Of a DNA stretch of 64,000 bases, positions 12,057 through 20,078 are shown one piece after another. Source of the DNA: Desulfomonile tiedjei DSM 6799. GTDB taxonomy: Bacteria > Desulfobacterota > Desulfomonilia > Desulfomonilales > Desulfomonilaceae. Made by a program: the position numbers and the translations under genes. The stretch lies in the NCBI RefSeq assembly GCF_000266945.1, contig NC_018025.1, positions 4,344,001-4,408,000 on the forward strand, read 5' to 3'. The stretch's first letter is position 1. Each line of letters begins with the position of its first letter. The notes under the pieces are model-generated. The model was given only the letters and a program-made list of their open reading frames with translations, made no database searches and was not told the origin of the DNA.

Positions 12057-12132
12057 GCGGGCATAACTCAGTTGGTAGAGTGCAAGCTTCCCAAGCTTGA
12101 TGTCGCGGGTTCGAACCCCGTTGCCCGCTCCA
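12057..12132 (+). tRNA. tRNA-Gly (anticodon CCC)
   Basis: A 76-nt tRNA with encoded CCA. The acceptor stem GCGGGCA pairs with TGCCCGC (12122-12128), with discriminator T. The anticodon stem CAAGC/GCTTG encloses the loop TTCCCAA, giving anticodon CCC for glycine GGG codons. The T arm GCGGGTTCGAACCCCG is canonical. It has its own promoter and a terminator, and precedes the rimP-nusA-infB cluster, a position often held by other tRNAs such as initiator tRNA in enterobacteria. Confidence 0.95.
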
Positions 12133-12149
12133 GAGTGTGGTTGAACACC

Positions 12150-12176
12150 ACCCGGGTCTTGTTCCCGGGTTTTTTA
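12150..12176 (+). terminator. Rho-independent terminator after tRNA-Gly
   Basis: Stem ACCCGGG (12150-12156), 7-nt loop, CCCGGGT (12164-12170), followed by TTTTTT. A clean intrinsic terminator 18 bp after the tRNA. Partial read-through could feed rimP at 12249. Confidence 0.88.
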
Positions 12177-12248
12177 TTATCGGGAGCAGAGTGGAGTCAG
12201 TGGGGTTACGCAGCAAACTCGATAGTATTAAAAGGTGCTTGCGTGTAG

Positions 12249-12761
12249 ATGAAAGTAGATCGGGAACTTATTACCGCATTGTGGGCAATGATAGAACCCT
12301 TGCTGGATCCGGAAGGAATAGAGCTGGTAGAAGTCGAATTCAAGCTCGAAGCCGGACGTTGGGTCCTAAGACTGTATATCGATGCTCCAGGTGGAGTGAC
12401 ATTGGATGATTGTCAGGCCGTCAGCAGGCAGGTGAGCGCTTTGTTGGATGTGAAGGATCCGATAGAACAGGCATACGTATTAGAAGTTTCTTCTCCGGGA
12501 ATTAATAGGGTTTTGAGGAAGTTGCAGGATTTCAGCCGGTTCGCCGGTTCGCCGGTTCGACTGAAGACTCGTGCCAAAGTCCAGGGCAGACGAAACTTTA
12601 AAGGAATGCTTCAGGGCGTGGAGAATTCTAAGATAGTGCTTACATTGGAAGGCAACAGAATTGAAATCGATCCGGAGGAACTGGAAACAGCCCGCCTGGA
12701 TCTTCCGGAAAAAGAACTTTTTCGTAATGACTTAAGGAGACGATCGGCATCGGGGGATTGA
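12249..12761 (+). CDS. rimP: Ribosome maturation factor RimP
   Basis: This 170-residue protein is of normal length for RimP, which binds the free 30S subunit and is needed for its late maturation. The N-terminal alpha/beta domain (about 1-90) contains IELVEVEFKLEAGRWVLRLYID and the family signature DPIEQAYVLEVSSPGINRVLRK; the C-terminal SH3-like domain follows (about 95-160). It is first in a co-directional cluster with nusA starting 2 bp after its stop. The ATG at 12249 is preceded by no strong Shine-Dalgarno sequence. Confidence 0.95.
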   Translation: MKVDRELITALWAMIEPLLDPEGIELVEVEFKLEAGRWVLRLYIDAPGGVTLDDCQAVSRQVSALLDVKDPIEQAYVLEVSSPGINRVLRKLQDFSRFAGSPVRLKTRAKVQGRRNFKGMLQGVENSKIVLTLEGNRIEIDPEELETARLDLPEKELFRNDLRRRSASGD

Positions 12762-12763
12762 CC

Positions 12764-14122
12764 ATGAATTTGAACCGCATGATAGACCAGGTTGCAAAAG
12801 AAAAAGGAATACCGAGAGATACTCTGGTTGAGGCGCTCGAAGCCGCACTGGTCTCAGCAGCACGCAAGAAATACGGAAACAGAGTTGAGCTGGAAGCTCA
12901 GTTCAGTGACGAGACCGGCGAAGTAGAGGTCTTCCTCTTCAAAGATGTCGTGGAGCAGGTTGAAGACACCACAACGGAGATCGATCTGGATACTGCCCGG
13001 CGTGAATTGGATCCCGAAGCGGAAATCGGCGACCAGCTCGGCGTGAAAATGGAAACGGAAAGCTTCGGACGAATTGCAGCACAGACGGCCAAGCAGGTCA
13101 TTATCCAAAAAGTGAAAGATGCCGAACGAGAAAACATCTACACGGAATACAAAGACCGGAAGAATGATATCGTTACCGGGATAGTGCAACGGTTCGAGAA
13201 GCGGAACATTGTCGTCAATCTGGGACGAGCCGAGGCTGTGTTGCCGTTTAACGAGCAGATCCCTACCGAATCCTATCGACAGGGTGACAGGATTCGGGCA
13301 CTCATATTGGATGTGCGGAGAACTCAAAAAGACCCCCAAATCGTGCTCTCAAGATCGAATCCTGCATTCCTCGTCAAGCTATTTGAACAGGAAGTACCGG
13401 AAATAGCCGAAGGTATTGTCCGCATTATGTGTGCGGCGAGGGAACCCAGTCAAAGAGCCAAAATTGGTGTCAGATCCTCCGATGCCGATGTCGATCCGGT
13501 AGGTGCCTGCGTAGGTATGAAAGGTTCGCGAGTTCAGGCGGTTGTCCAGGAACTCAGGGGCGAAAAGATAGATATTATTCCATGGCACGACGATCCTGCT
13601 CACTTCGTCTGCAATGCATTGCAGCCCGCCGAGATCTCGAAGGTCATAATCGATCAAGCCACCGGCACCATGGAAGTAATCGTTGCCGACGATCAACTTT
13701 CGCTGGCCATCGGAAAGAAAGGCCAGAACGTCAGGTTGGCTGCAAAACTGACCGGCTGGAAAATAGACGTCAGGAGTGAATCCAAAGAAGAGAAAATTAC
13801 CGGAGAATCGTTTGAACGATTGTTGGCAATTGACGGAATGGACGAGGAAACTGCGACCATACTGTTTGACAATGGATATCGCAATCCTGAGGACATAGCA
13901 CGGGCCACACTCGCAGAGCTGACGAGCTTCATGGGAATCACTCAGGAAAGAGGAGTAGCCCTTCTTCAGGGTGCTCTGAGATATCTCGCCAACCCACCTG
14001 AGGAACTGGAAGCCGATCAATCAGAGATTGAAACTGAATCTTCGGATGAGGAAGTTGAAGTTTCCGGCCAGACTGAGACGGAATCCGTGGTGGAACTGAG
14101 AGCCGGTCATCAGGAAGCCTGA
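12764..14122 (+). CDS. nusA: Transcription termination/antitermination factor NusA
   Basis: NusA, about 452 residues, binds RNA polymerase and nascent RNA. Domains in order: N-terminal polymerase-binding domain (1-125), S1 domain (about 130-200, YKDRKNDIVTGIVQRFEKRN), KH1 and KH2 (about 225-345, including DPVGACVGMKGSRVQ and DDQLSLAIGKKGQNVRLAAKLTGW), then a helix-hairpin-helix region (about 365-415) and an acidic tail of about 35 residues. The ATG at 12764 has a GGGGG/GGAT stretch just upstream; a TTG at 12758 is less likely. It lies between rimP and ylxR. Confidence 0.96.
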   Translation: MNLNRMIDQVAKEKGIPRDTLVEALEAALVSAARKKYGNRVELEAQFSDETGEVEVFLFKDVVEQVEDTTTEIDLDTARRELDPEAEIGDQLGVKMETESFGRIAAQTAKQVIIQKVKDAERENIYTEYKDRKNDIVTGIVQRFEKRNIVVNLGRAEAVLPFNEQIPTESYRQGDRIRALILDVRRTQKDPQIVLSRSNPAFLVKLFEQEVPEIAEGIVRIMCAAREPSQRAKIGVRSSDADVDPVGACVGMKGSRVQAVVQELRGEKIDIIPWHDDPAHFVCNALQPAEISKVIIDQATGTMEVIVADDQLSLAIGKKGQNVRLAAKLTGWKIDVRSESKEEKITGESFERLLAIDGMDEETATILFDNGYRNPEDIARATLAELTSFMGITQERGVALLQGALRYLANPPEELEADQSEIETESSDEEVEVSGQTETESVVELRAGHQEA

Positions 14123-14142
14123 GCCGGACTGCGGGACACTGA

Positions 14143-14418
14143 ATGGAAAGAGGACATATTCCCGTTAGACGCTGCATTGGGTGTGGACGACGACGACCGG
14201 CCCGGGAGATGATTCGTTTGACGGCAATAGATGACAGCGTAGTAAGTAGAACGACAAAGGGAAAAACTCCGGGAAGAGGCTGTTACGCCTGTCCCGAAGA
14301 AAAATGTTTGGAAAAGGCCCTACAAAAGGCCCGTCTCGAAAAGGCGCTACGTCGTAAAATAACGACTGTCCCGTCGAAGGAAGGACTGCTTACAGGGCTC
14401 AAAGAGGGGATGACTTAA
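14143..14418 (+). CDS. ylxR: YlxR family RNA-binding protein (DUF448)
   Basis: This 91-residue basic protein has the YlxR signature IPVRRCIGCGRRRPAREMIRL near the N-terminus and GRGCYACPEEKCLEKAL in the middle, ending in a Lys/Arg-rich helix. YlxR proteins are small nucleic-acid binders; reported roles include RNA/nucleoid binding and interaction with RNase P in some bacteria. The gene occupies the usual slot between nusA and infB; its stop codon overlaps the infB ATG. Confidence 0.92.
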   Translation: MERGHIPVRRCIGCGRRRPAREMIRLTAIDDSVVSRTTKGKTPGRGCYACPEEKCLEKALQKARLEKALRRKITTVPSKEGLLTGLKEGMT

Positions 14419-17318
14419 TGACAGTTTTTACCGTTGATGACCTGGCCCGAGATCTGAAGGTCAGAAACGAAGACCTGCTCAGGGAACTCGTTACCATGGG
14501 CTATGAGGTTGAAGGACCTGAAAGCTCGTTGGAAACCGACGATCCTGCTGCATTGCGCGCGCAACTGGTGACAATTTTACCTCAACGGGAGGTTGTGGAA
14601 AAACGTATTAAACCTACCGTAATTAGGCGCCGCGCAAAACCTACCCCGTTTTCAGAGAGAGAAACGCAGTCGCACCAGGAGTATGTAGCTCACGTCGATT
14701 CGGAAACGGTTCAAGAACCGGAGTCCGAAGGGTTCCCTGAAACACCGGAACCACCATCTTCCCCGCGCGAACCACTTAGAAAGCCACTGAAAAAAATGAG
14801 AAAACCTGAACCGGCTAGAATTATCGAGATGGCGCCAAGGCCTGAACCACCCAAACCGGTGGAACCCGAGATTCCTCAGCAGATACCTCCGAAACTCGAA
14901 GTCGTCCCCTCCCCTGAGCTCGAGAGGCCCGTCATCGCTCAACCTGAACCCGAGCCTCAACAGGAAGTCGCCGAAGAGCCGGCTCCATCGGTTGCTCAGG
15001 TAGAGCCGATTTCGACGCCGGAACCTGCGCCTGAACCTGCTGCAGCCCAAGGGCCGGCACCCGTCACGGCAGAGGCACCCGGTACAGCAGTACCTGAACA
15101 ACCTGCAGGCGAGGAAAGACGCGGCTTCGATGATAGACATCCGCGAAAAAAGAAGAAAAAAGAAAAGCGGATGCAGCCGGCACAGATTATCGGCAAAGTG
15201 GAACTCAAGAAAGAACCGCCCAAAGAACCGGAAAGGGTCGAGCGTGTAGTAGAGCAGCCCCCCGCTCCCAAACCTGCGTACGTTCCTCCGCCCGTCGCCC
15301 CGAGAAGAGTAGAGCAGCCGCAGATTACTCAGTTCGTGCCGGATGCTGTTTCGGAAGAAGTGAAACGCAAGAAAAAGAAGAAGGACCGAGAGACCCGAGA
15401 GGTTCCGGACGAACGATTCGATGAATCAAAAATCCGGCGTCGCAAAGAAGTGGTCCTCAAGAACGACCTCTACGATGAAAAAGTGCGGGCCGGCCGCATT
15501 CGGGGCAAAGGGAGGAAAGCCAAGCCTCGCAAGACAGAGATTACGGTTCCCAAGGCAATCAAGCGCCGGATAAAAATCCCTGCGTTGGTCACCGTTTCCA
15601 ATTTGGCCCACAAAATGAGTGTCAAGGCTGCAGACGTGATTCGACATCTGCTGACACTCGGTGTACATGCATCGATAAATGAAAACGTCGACTATGATAC
15701 TGCAACGCTCGTCGCCTCCGAATTCGGATTCGAGGTGGAATCCGCCGAACAGAGCGAGCAGGATCTGCTTCCCACCGTCCGACTGGATCGGGCAGAGGAA
15801 ATGGTCTCGAGACCTCCGGTAATAACAGTCATGGGACACGTCGACCACGGAAAAACATCCCTCTTGGATGCAATCCGGGAAACCCATGTTATCGATCAGG
15901 AAGCTGGCGGAATAACTCAGCATATTGGTGCATATAAGGTCAAGGTGCCTAAGGGCGAGTTGGTATTCCTGGACACTCCCGGACACGAAGCGTTTACTGC
16001 GATGCGTGCAAGGGGTGCTCAGGTAACGGACTTCGTCGTCCTGGTGGTGGCTGCCGACGATGGTGTCAAGGACCAAACGATAGAGGCCATCAACCACTCC
16101 CGTGCCGCCAATGTTCCCATTATTGTGGCAGTCAACAAAATAGACAAACCCGAAGCCGACCCGGAGAAAGTAATTCGGGAACTCAGCCAGCATGAACTGA
16201 TCCCCGAATCCTGGGGAGGAGACACCCTTTTTGCATACGTAAGTGCCAAATTCCATCAGGGTATTGACGAATTTCTGGATCTCATTCTGCTTCAGGCAGA
16301 GATGATGGAACTGAAAGCAAGGCCTGACAAGAGAGGAATCGGTGCCGTCATCGAGGCCCGCCTCGATAAAGGAAAGGGTCCGGTAGCCACGGTCCTGGTG
16401 AGGGAAGGGACCTTGAAACTCGGGGATGCGTTTGTCGCTGGTATCCACTATGGCAAAGTGCGAGCTATGCTCGACCACGAAGGCAAACCGGTGGAAGAAG
16501 CCGGTCCTGCCACTCCTGTGGAAGTGCAAGGATTCGCCGGAGTTCCCGAAGCAGGCGATGTGTTCCTGGTGGTGGATGAAGAGCGAATTGCTCGACAGAT
16601 CGGGGAACATCGTCAGCAGAAAATACGTGAACACGAGGCGGCAATAGTCAGTCCCGCATCGGTTGACGAACTCCTGGCGAGAATGCAGGAGCAGCCGGTA
16701 AAGGAAGTCAACATCATCGTGAAAGGTGATGTGCAAGGTTCCGTGGAAGCCCTCAAAGAGGCACTCTCCGGAATTCCTTCCCAGGAAGTCAAAGTGAAGA
16801 TCATACACAGCGGAGTCGGCGCGGTTACAGAATCCGATGTCATGCTCGCAAGCGCTTCCAAGGCTCTGATTATCGGATTTAACGTGAGGCCCACTCCCAA
16901 GGCCGCTCAAGTTGCTGAGCAGGAAAAAGTCGATATTCGAGTCTATTCCATCATCTACGAAGCCATCGAGAATGTCCGGAAGGCTATGGAGGGCATGCTC
17001 GCACCGATTGAAAGAGAAAACATTATGGGACGTGCGGAGGTTCGACAGACCTTCAGTGTTCCCAAGGTCGGTATGGTTGCGGGATGCCATGTTGTTTCCG
17101 GGAAGATCGAAAGATCGAATCAGGTTCGCTTGCTCAGAGACAACGTGATGGTATATCAGGGCAAGATCGTGTCCATGAAGCGCTTTAAGGATGACATCAA
17201 GGAAGCCCAGGAAGGATACGAATGCGGTATCGTCCTGGAGAATTATCGGGACGTCAAGGTCGGCGACGTCATAGAGGCGTTCACAATCGAACAGGAATCC
17301 GCAAAACTGACTCCGTAA
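14418..17318 (+). CDS. infB: Translation initiation factor IF-2
   Basis: A 966-residue IF-2, the GTPase that brings initiator tRNA to the 30S subunit. It has an N-terminal IF2_N domain (about 1-50), a long Pro/Glu/Lys-rich linker (about 60-370), a second IF2_N-like domain (about 385-445) and the G domain with GHVDHGKT near residue 473, DTPGHEAF and NKID. Beta-barrel domains II and III, then the C-terminal domain that binds fMet-tRNA, follow. It overlaps the ylxR stop. The extended repetitive linker is common in this phylum. Confidence 0.97.
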   Translation: MTVFTVDDLARDLKVRNEDLLRELVTMGYEVEGPESSLETDDPAALRAQLVTILPQREVVEKRIKPTVIRRRAKPTPFSERETQSHQEYVAHVDSETVQEPESEGFPETPEPPSSPREPLRKPLKKMRKPEPARIIEMAPRPEPPKPVEPEIPQQIPPKLEVVPSPELERPVIAQPEPEPQQEVAEEPAPSVAQVEPISTPEPAPEPAAAQGPAPVTAEAPGTAVPEQPAGEERRGFDDRHPRKKKKKEKRMQPAQIIGKVELKKEPPKEPERVERVVEQPPAPKPAYVPPPVAPRRVEQPQITQFVPDAVSEEVKRKKKKKDRETREVPDERFDESKIRRRKEVVLKNDLYDEKVRAGRIRGKGRKAKPRKTEITVPKAIKRRIKIPALVTVSNLAHKMSVKAADVIRHLLTLGVHASINENVDYDTATLVASEFGFEVESAEQSEQDLLPTVRLDRAEEMVSRPPVITVMGHVDHGKTSLLDAIRETHVIDQEAGGITQHIGAYKVKVPKGELVFLDTPGHEAFTAMRARGAQVTDFVVLVVAADDGVKDQTIEAINHSRAANVPIIVAVNKIDKPEADPEKVIRELSQHELIPESWGGDTLFAYVSAKFHQGIDEFLDLILLQAEMMELKARPDKRGIGAVIEARLDKGKGPVATVLVREGTLKLGDAFVAGIHYGKVRAMLDHEGKPVEEAGPATPVEVQGFAGVPEAGDVFLVVDEERIARQIGEHRQQKIREHEAAIVSPASVDELLARMQEQPVKEVNIIVKGDVQGSVEALKEALSGIPSQEVKVKIIHSGVGAVTESDVMLASASKALIIGFNVRPTPKAAQVAEQEKVDIRVYSIIYEAIENVRKAMEGMLAPIERENIMGRAEVRQTFSVPKVGMVAGCHVVSGKIERSNQVRLLRDNVMVYQGKIVSMKRFKDDIKEAQEGYECGIVLENYRDVKVGDVIEAFTIEQESAKLTP

Positions 17319-17383
17319 CACGTGTTGCGGTGGTCGATCAACAAAAAGCACCTCTCTTTCTGGTGAGAGGACACGGCATTCGC

Positions 17384-17671
17384 ATGGTTGTTGGTATAGG
17401 CGTCATCGAGTTGATGGTTCACAATTCGTCCTCGCTGAAAGCTAAAAGACAGGTGGTTAAGAGCATACTCGGAAAGGTTCGTAGTAAATTCGACGTATCC
17501 ATTGCTGAAGTTGCGGATCAAGACAAGTGGCAACGGTGTACCATCGGATTCTCGGTTGTCACCAATGACAGTGGGTACGCTCACACTATGCTCGAGACCA
17601 TTATCAACTATGTGGAAAGCCTTTACTTGGCCGAAATAGTAGACTCCCGCATAGAGATCGTCCATTACTAG
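17384..17671 (+). CDS. ylxP: YlxP family protein (DUF503)
   Basis: This 95-residue protein matches DUF503/YlxP: MVVGIGVIELMVHNSSSLKAKRQ at the start and DLYLAEIVDSRIEI-like end. The middle (SKFDVSIAEVADQDKWQRC.IGF) is highly characteristic. I chose ATG 17384; the frame is open far upstream inside infB but that part is out of family. Function is poorly defined; homologues appear between infB and rbfA in many bacteria, suggesting a link with ribosome biogenesis. Confidence 0.9.
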   Translation: MVVGIGVIELMVHNSSSLKAKRQVVKSILGKVRSKFDVSIAEVADQDKWQRCTIGFSVVTNDSGYAHTMLETIINYVESLYLAEIVDSRIEIVHY

Positions 17672-17712
17672 TTCCAAGCCAATTCAGGAACAACATCCAA
17701 GAACTCCGAGAC

Positions 17713-18069
17713 ATGGCAAATTTCCGAAAAAATCGAGTAGCTGAACTCCTGCGCCAAGCCATCTCCGATATTGTGATTCTCAGGATAAAGGATCCTCGAG
17801 TCCAGGGAATTACCATAACGGAAGTGCAAATGAGCGCAGATCTTAAGTCTGCAAGAGTTTACTTCAGCAGTCTAACGGATGGTAAAACCGAGACTCACCT
17901 TCAGGGGCTGAATGCGGCTGAAGGATTCATACGGCGTCAGCTCCGTCAGGAACTGGACCTCAAGTATATTCCCGAGCTGGCGTTTTTCTATGATACTTCT
18001 TTCGATAATTTTCATCGGATTAATAGGATATTGAAGGAAATCGGTCCCAAAGATGATGATGAATCCTGA
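17713..18069 (+). CDS. rbfA: 30S ribosome-binding factor RbfA
   Basis: RbfA, 118 residues, a single KH-like domain needed for 16S 5'-end maturation and cold adaptation. Signatures include RKNRVAELLRQAISDIVI at the N-terminus, the KDPRV motif near residue 28, and LKYIPELAFFYDTSFDNFHRI near the C-terminus. It starts 41 bp after ylxP and overlaps the start of nrnA by 17 bp, so translation is probably coupled. Confidence 0.95.
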   Translation: MANFRKNRVAELLRQAISDIVILRIKDPRVQGITITEVQMSADLKSARVYFSSLTDGKTETHLQGLNAAEGFIRRQLRQELDLKYIPELAFFYDTSFDNFHRINRILKEIGPKDDDES

Positions 18070-19030
18070 TATTCCCGTGCTGCTCAAGAATGAAGACCGT
18101 TTTGTGGTGGTCTCTCATACAAATCCGGACGGAGACGCAATAGGCTCCCTCCTGGGGATGTACCTGGCCCTCAAGGAAATGGGCAAAATCGTCTGGGCGC
18201 TGACTGACAAGGAATTTCCGCACTTGTACGGCTTTCTCCCTGGAATCGCGGATGTTCTTACCGAGCCATCGAGTATACAGTCGCCGAATTGGATCGTGGT
18301 TCTGGATGTCGCAGACAAGCCTCGTATTGCAGGGGACATTTCTGGATTTCAGAAAAACGCGAAACTGATCAATATCGACCATCATCCGACCAATCCGGCC
18401 TTTGGAGATGTTAACTTCATCGATACTTCAGCAACATCGACTGCGGAGCTGGTATTCAGAGTACTCAAAGGTGCCGGGTACGCGTTGAGTACGAATGTAG
18501 GAAAATGTCTCTATACGGGCCTCGTAACGGATACCGGCTGTTTCCGATTTTCCGGCGTGAACAGTGATACTATGCGAATAGCAGCGGAGATGCTCGACAC
18601 GGGATTTGAATCCTACGAGATTACCCGCCGAATGTTTGAGGAGTTCCCCCTCGCGAGACTTCATCTGGAGCGCCTCGTGTTGGACAGAGCAGAGGTTCTG
18701 ATTGGTGGACGGCTTGTCCTCAGCGTTTTGAAAACAGACGATTTCACGAGGCTTGGAGCTGACATGTCCGATGCCGAGAATCTGGTGAACCGCCTGAGAG
18801 AGTACCAAGGGGTACAGGCTGCGATTCTCATCACGGATATGGAAAACGGACTGGTACGAGTGAGTCTGCGATCGAAGGATTCGGTGGATGTTTCAGCAAT
18901 CGCGCAAACCCTCGGCGGTGGCGGCCATAAATATGCTGCTGGCATTAAATCAAAGCTTCCTGTGAACGAGCTCAAGGAAAGACTGGTCCATGCAGTGAGT
19001 GATGCATTCGAGCACGCGAACTCTCAGTAA
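18053..19030 (+). CDS. nrnA: DHH-family oligoribonuclease / pAp phosphatase NrnA
   Basis: This 325-residue DHH/DHHA1 phosphoesterase degrades short RNA oligonucleotides and/or 3'-phosphoadenosine 5'-phosphate. Metal-binding motifs are visible: SHTNPDGDAIGS (about residue 22), VVLDVADK, NIDHHPTNPAFGDVNFID (DHH near residue 107) and the C-terminal DHHA1 motif GGGGHKYAAG (about 290). The first ATG (18053) overlaps rbfA. It closes the rimP-infB cluster here; truB, rpsO and pnp, which often follow, are not present. Confidence 0.93.
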   Translation: MMMNPDIPVLLKNEDRFVVVSHTNPDGDAIGSLLGMYLALKEMGKIVWALTDKEFPHLYGFLPGIADVLTEPSSIQSPNWIVVLDVADKPRIAGDISGFQKNAKLINIDHHPTNPAFGDVNFIDTSATSTAELVFRVLKGAGYALSTNVGKCLYTGLVTDTGCFRFSGVNSDTMRIAAEMLDTGFESYEITRRMFEEFPLARLHLERLVLDRAEVLIGGRLVLSVLKTDDFTRLGADMSDAENLVNRLREYQGVQAAILITDMENGLVRVSLRSKDSVDVSAIAQTLGGGGHKYAAGIKSKLPVNELKERLVHAVSDAFEHANSQ

Positions 19031-19125
19031 GTGCATGTGATGCTGAGATAACGACGCCTCCTCTCCATCTCACGGAGAATTTCTTTCGAATTGGCGTGAT
19101 CGCTCCACTCTTCGACTATACGATT

Positions 19126-19309
19126 TGCCAAAACTAATGTCCGACTGAGGACAGGGCTACTGGTAGGTGCCGTGCCTCCGTGCCGGCACATATTCAATAT
19201 TAGTAAGTGATATCGGTATGATGGACCGACAGGGACCCCGGTCCCTACCAATATTCTGTAATTCACACGCGGGATAAGCGACTGAATTTTTGGTACTGAC
19301 TATAAGATA
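19126..19309. repeat. Interspersed palindromic repeat, type B copy (MITE-like)
   Basis: About 185 bp. It opens with TTGCCAAAACTAATGTCCG and ends TTTTTGGTACTGACTATAAG; TGCCAAAA and its complement near the ends form short terminal inverted repeats. The core is an imperfect hairpin: GGTAGGTGCCGTGCCTCCG with CCGGCAC on the left and CAGGGACCCCGGTCCCTACC on the right. Other copies are at 19832, 47873 and 49084. It occupies most of the 400-bp gap after nrnA; I see no gene there. Confidence 0.8.
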
Positions 19310-19363
19310 CTCAAATATATTGTCTTTCGAAAGATCGAGCCTTGAGCTTGCTAAAGCATATTA

Positions 19364-19393
19364 TTGACTTATTGAATAGTTTCCTGGTATAAT
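19364..19393 (+). promoter_or_regulatory. Promoter of the small exported protein gene
   Basis: TTGACT (19364-19369), 18-bp spacer, TATAAT (19388-19393, perfect -10). The ATG at 19432 is 38 bp downstream, with GGAGG about 8 nt before it. Confidence 0.85.
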
Positions 19394-19431
19394 TGAATAA
19401 AATTTGACTCACTATTCCAGGAGGCTTTCTC

Positions 19432-19788
19432 ATGTCCCGCTGTTTTCTCATAACTGCATGTATTCTCATCCTGATTGTGTCCGCAGCACCCATCAGTTTG
19501 GCGGGACAGATGTTTCCCCAGGCTCCTGCATCGGTTTCCTGGCTGCCTCATGGATACGGTCAGACGATGTACGTCGATAACACGGTATTCACGCGACAAA
19601 AGGCTATTCATGGTTTCCGGAGTTCCCCTTATCACACAGGGAGTTGGGCTCAGCCGTTATGGGGATGGGACATAAACGGTTACTACCGCGGACCTCAGGC
19701 TGTCCAGGTGGACCCTGTGGAATGTCAGTTGCCCATAGGACTGATTTATCCGGAGAACACTCCTCCCCCACCCCCGATCGGCCGATGA
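19432..19788 (+). CDS. Small exported protein of unknown function
   Basis: I do not recognise this 118-residue protein. It begins with a clear signal peptide (hydrophobic residues about 5-20, likely cleavage after SLA or LAG near 24-26). The mature part is rich in Pro, Gly, Tyr and Trp (WLPHGYGQTMYVDN, AQPLWGWDINGYYRGPQ) and ends with a run of prolines. It has one Cys and no evident catalytic motif. A consensus promoter and GGAGG support that it is real and probably well expressed. It stands alone between two type B repeats. Confidence 0.75.
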   Translation: MSRCFLITACILILIVSAAPISLAGQMFPQAPASVSWLPHGYGQTMYVDNTVFTRQKAIHGFRSSPYHTGSWAQPLWGWDINGYYRGPQAVQVDPVECQLPIGLIYPENTPPPPPIGR

Positions 19789-19831
19789 AGCTTTCGTGTG
19801 GTTCTGAAAAACGAAGACGATTTATAGTAAG

Positions 19832-20006
19832 TGCAAAGACTAATGTCTGATTCGGAAAAAGAGTATTGGTGGGTGCCGTGCCTCCGTGCCGGCACGTTTT
19901 TCAAATACAAATCAACTAGTTCGGGCCGGCAGGGACGCCGGCCCCTACCAATATCCTGTAATCACACGCCGGGATAAACAACAGAATTTTTTGGCACTGA
20001 CTAATA
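19832..20006. repeat. Interspersed palindromic repeat, type B copy
   Basis: Same family as 19126-19309: TAATGTCTGATT, GGTGGGTGCCGTGCCTCCG, CCGGCACG, then GGCCGGCAGGGACGCCGGCC, CCTACCAATATCCTGTAAT and TTTTTTGGCACTGACTAA at the end. The two copies flank the small exported gene in direct orientation. Confidence 0.8.
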
Positions 20007-20033
20007 ACAATATAAGAAGCTTAGAATAAGCTT

Positions 20034-20070
20034 CGGGGAATCACCTTTGATGGGGTTCCCCGATTGTTTT
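20034..20070 (+). terminator. Possible intrinsic terminator before the glucan phosphorylase gene
   Basis: CGGGGAA (20034-20040) pairs with TTCCCCG (20056-20062) around a 15-nt loop, followed by ATTGTTTTT on the plus strand. It faces transcription from the exported-protein gene and lies next to the convergent glgP end. The T tract begins 2 nt after the stem. Confidence 0.55.
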
Positions 20071-20078
20071 TCGCCGGG

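Noticed and set aside
15426-17351. Long minus-strand open frame (641 codons) opposite infB
   Set aside because: It is the antisense shadow of infB; the plus strand has clear IF-2 domains and the minus frame has no recognisable domain.
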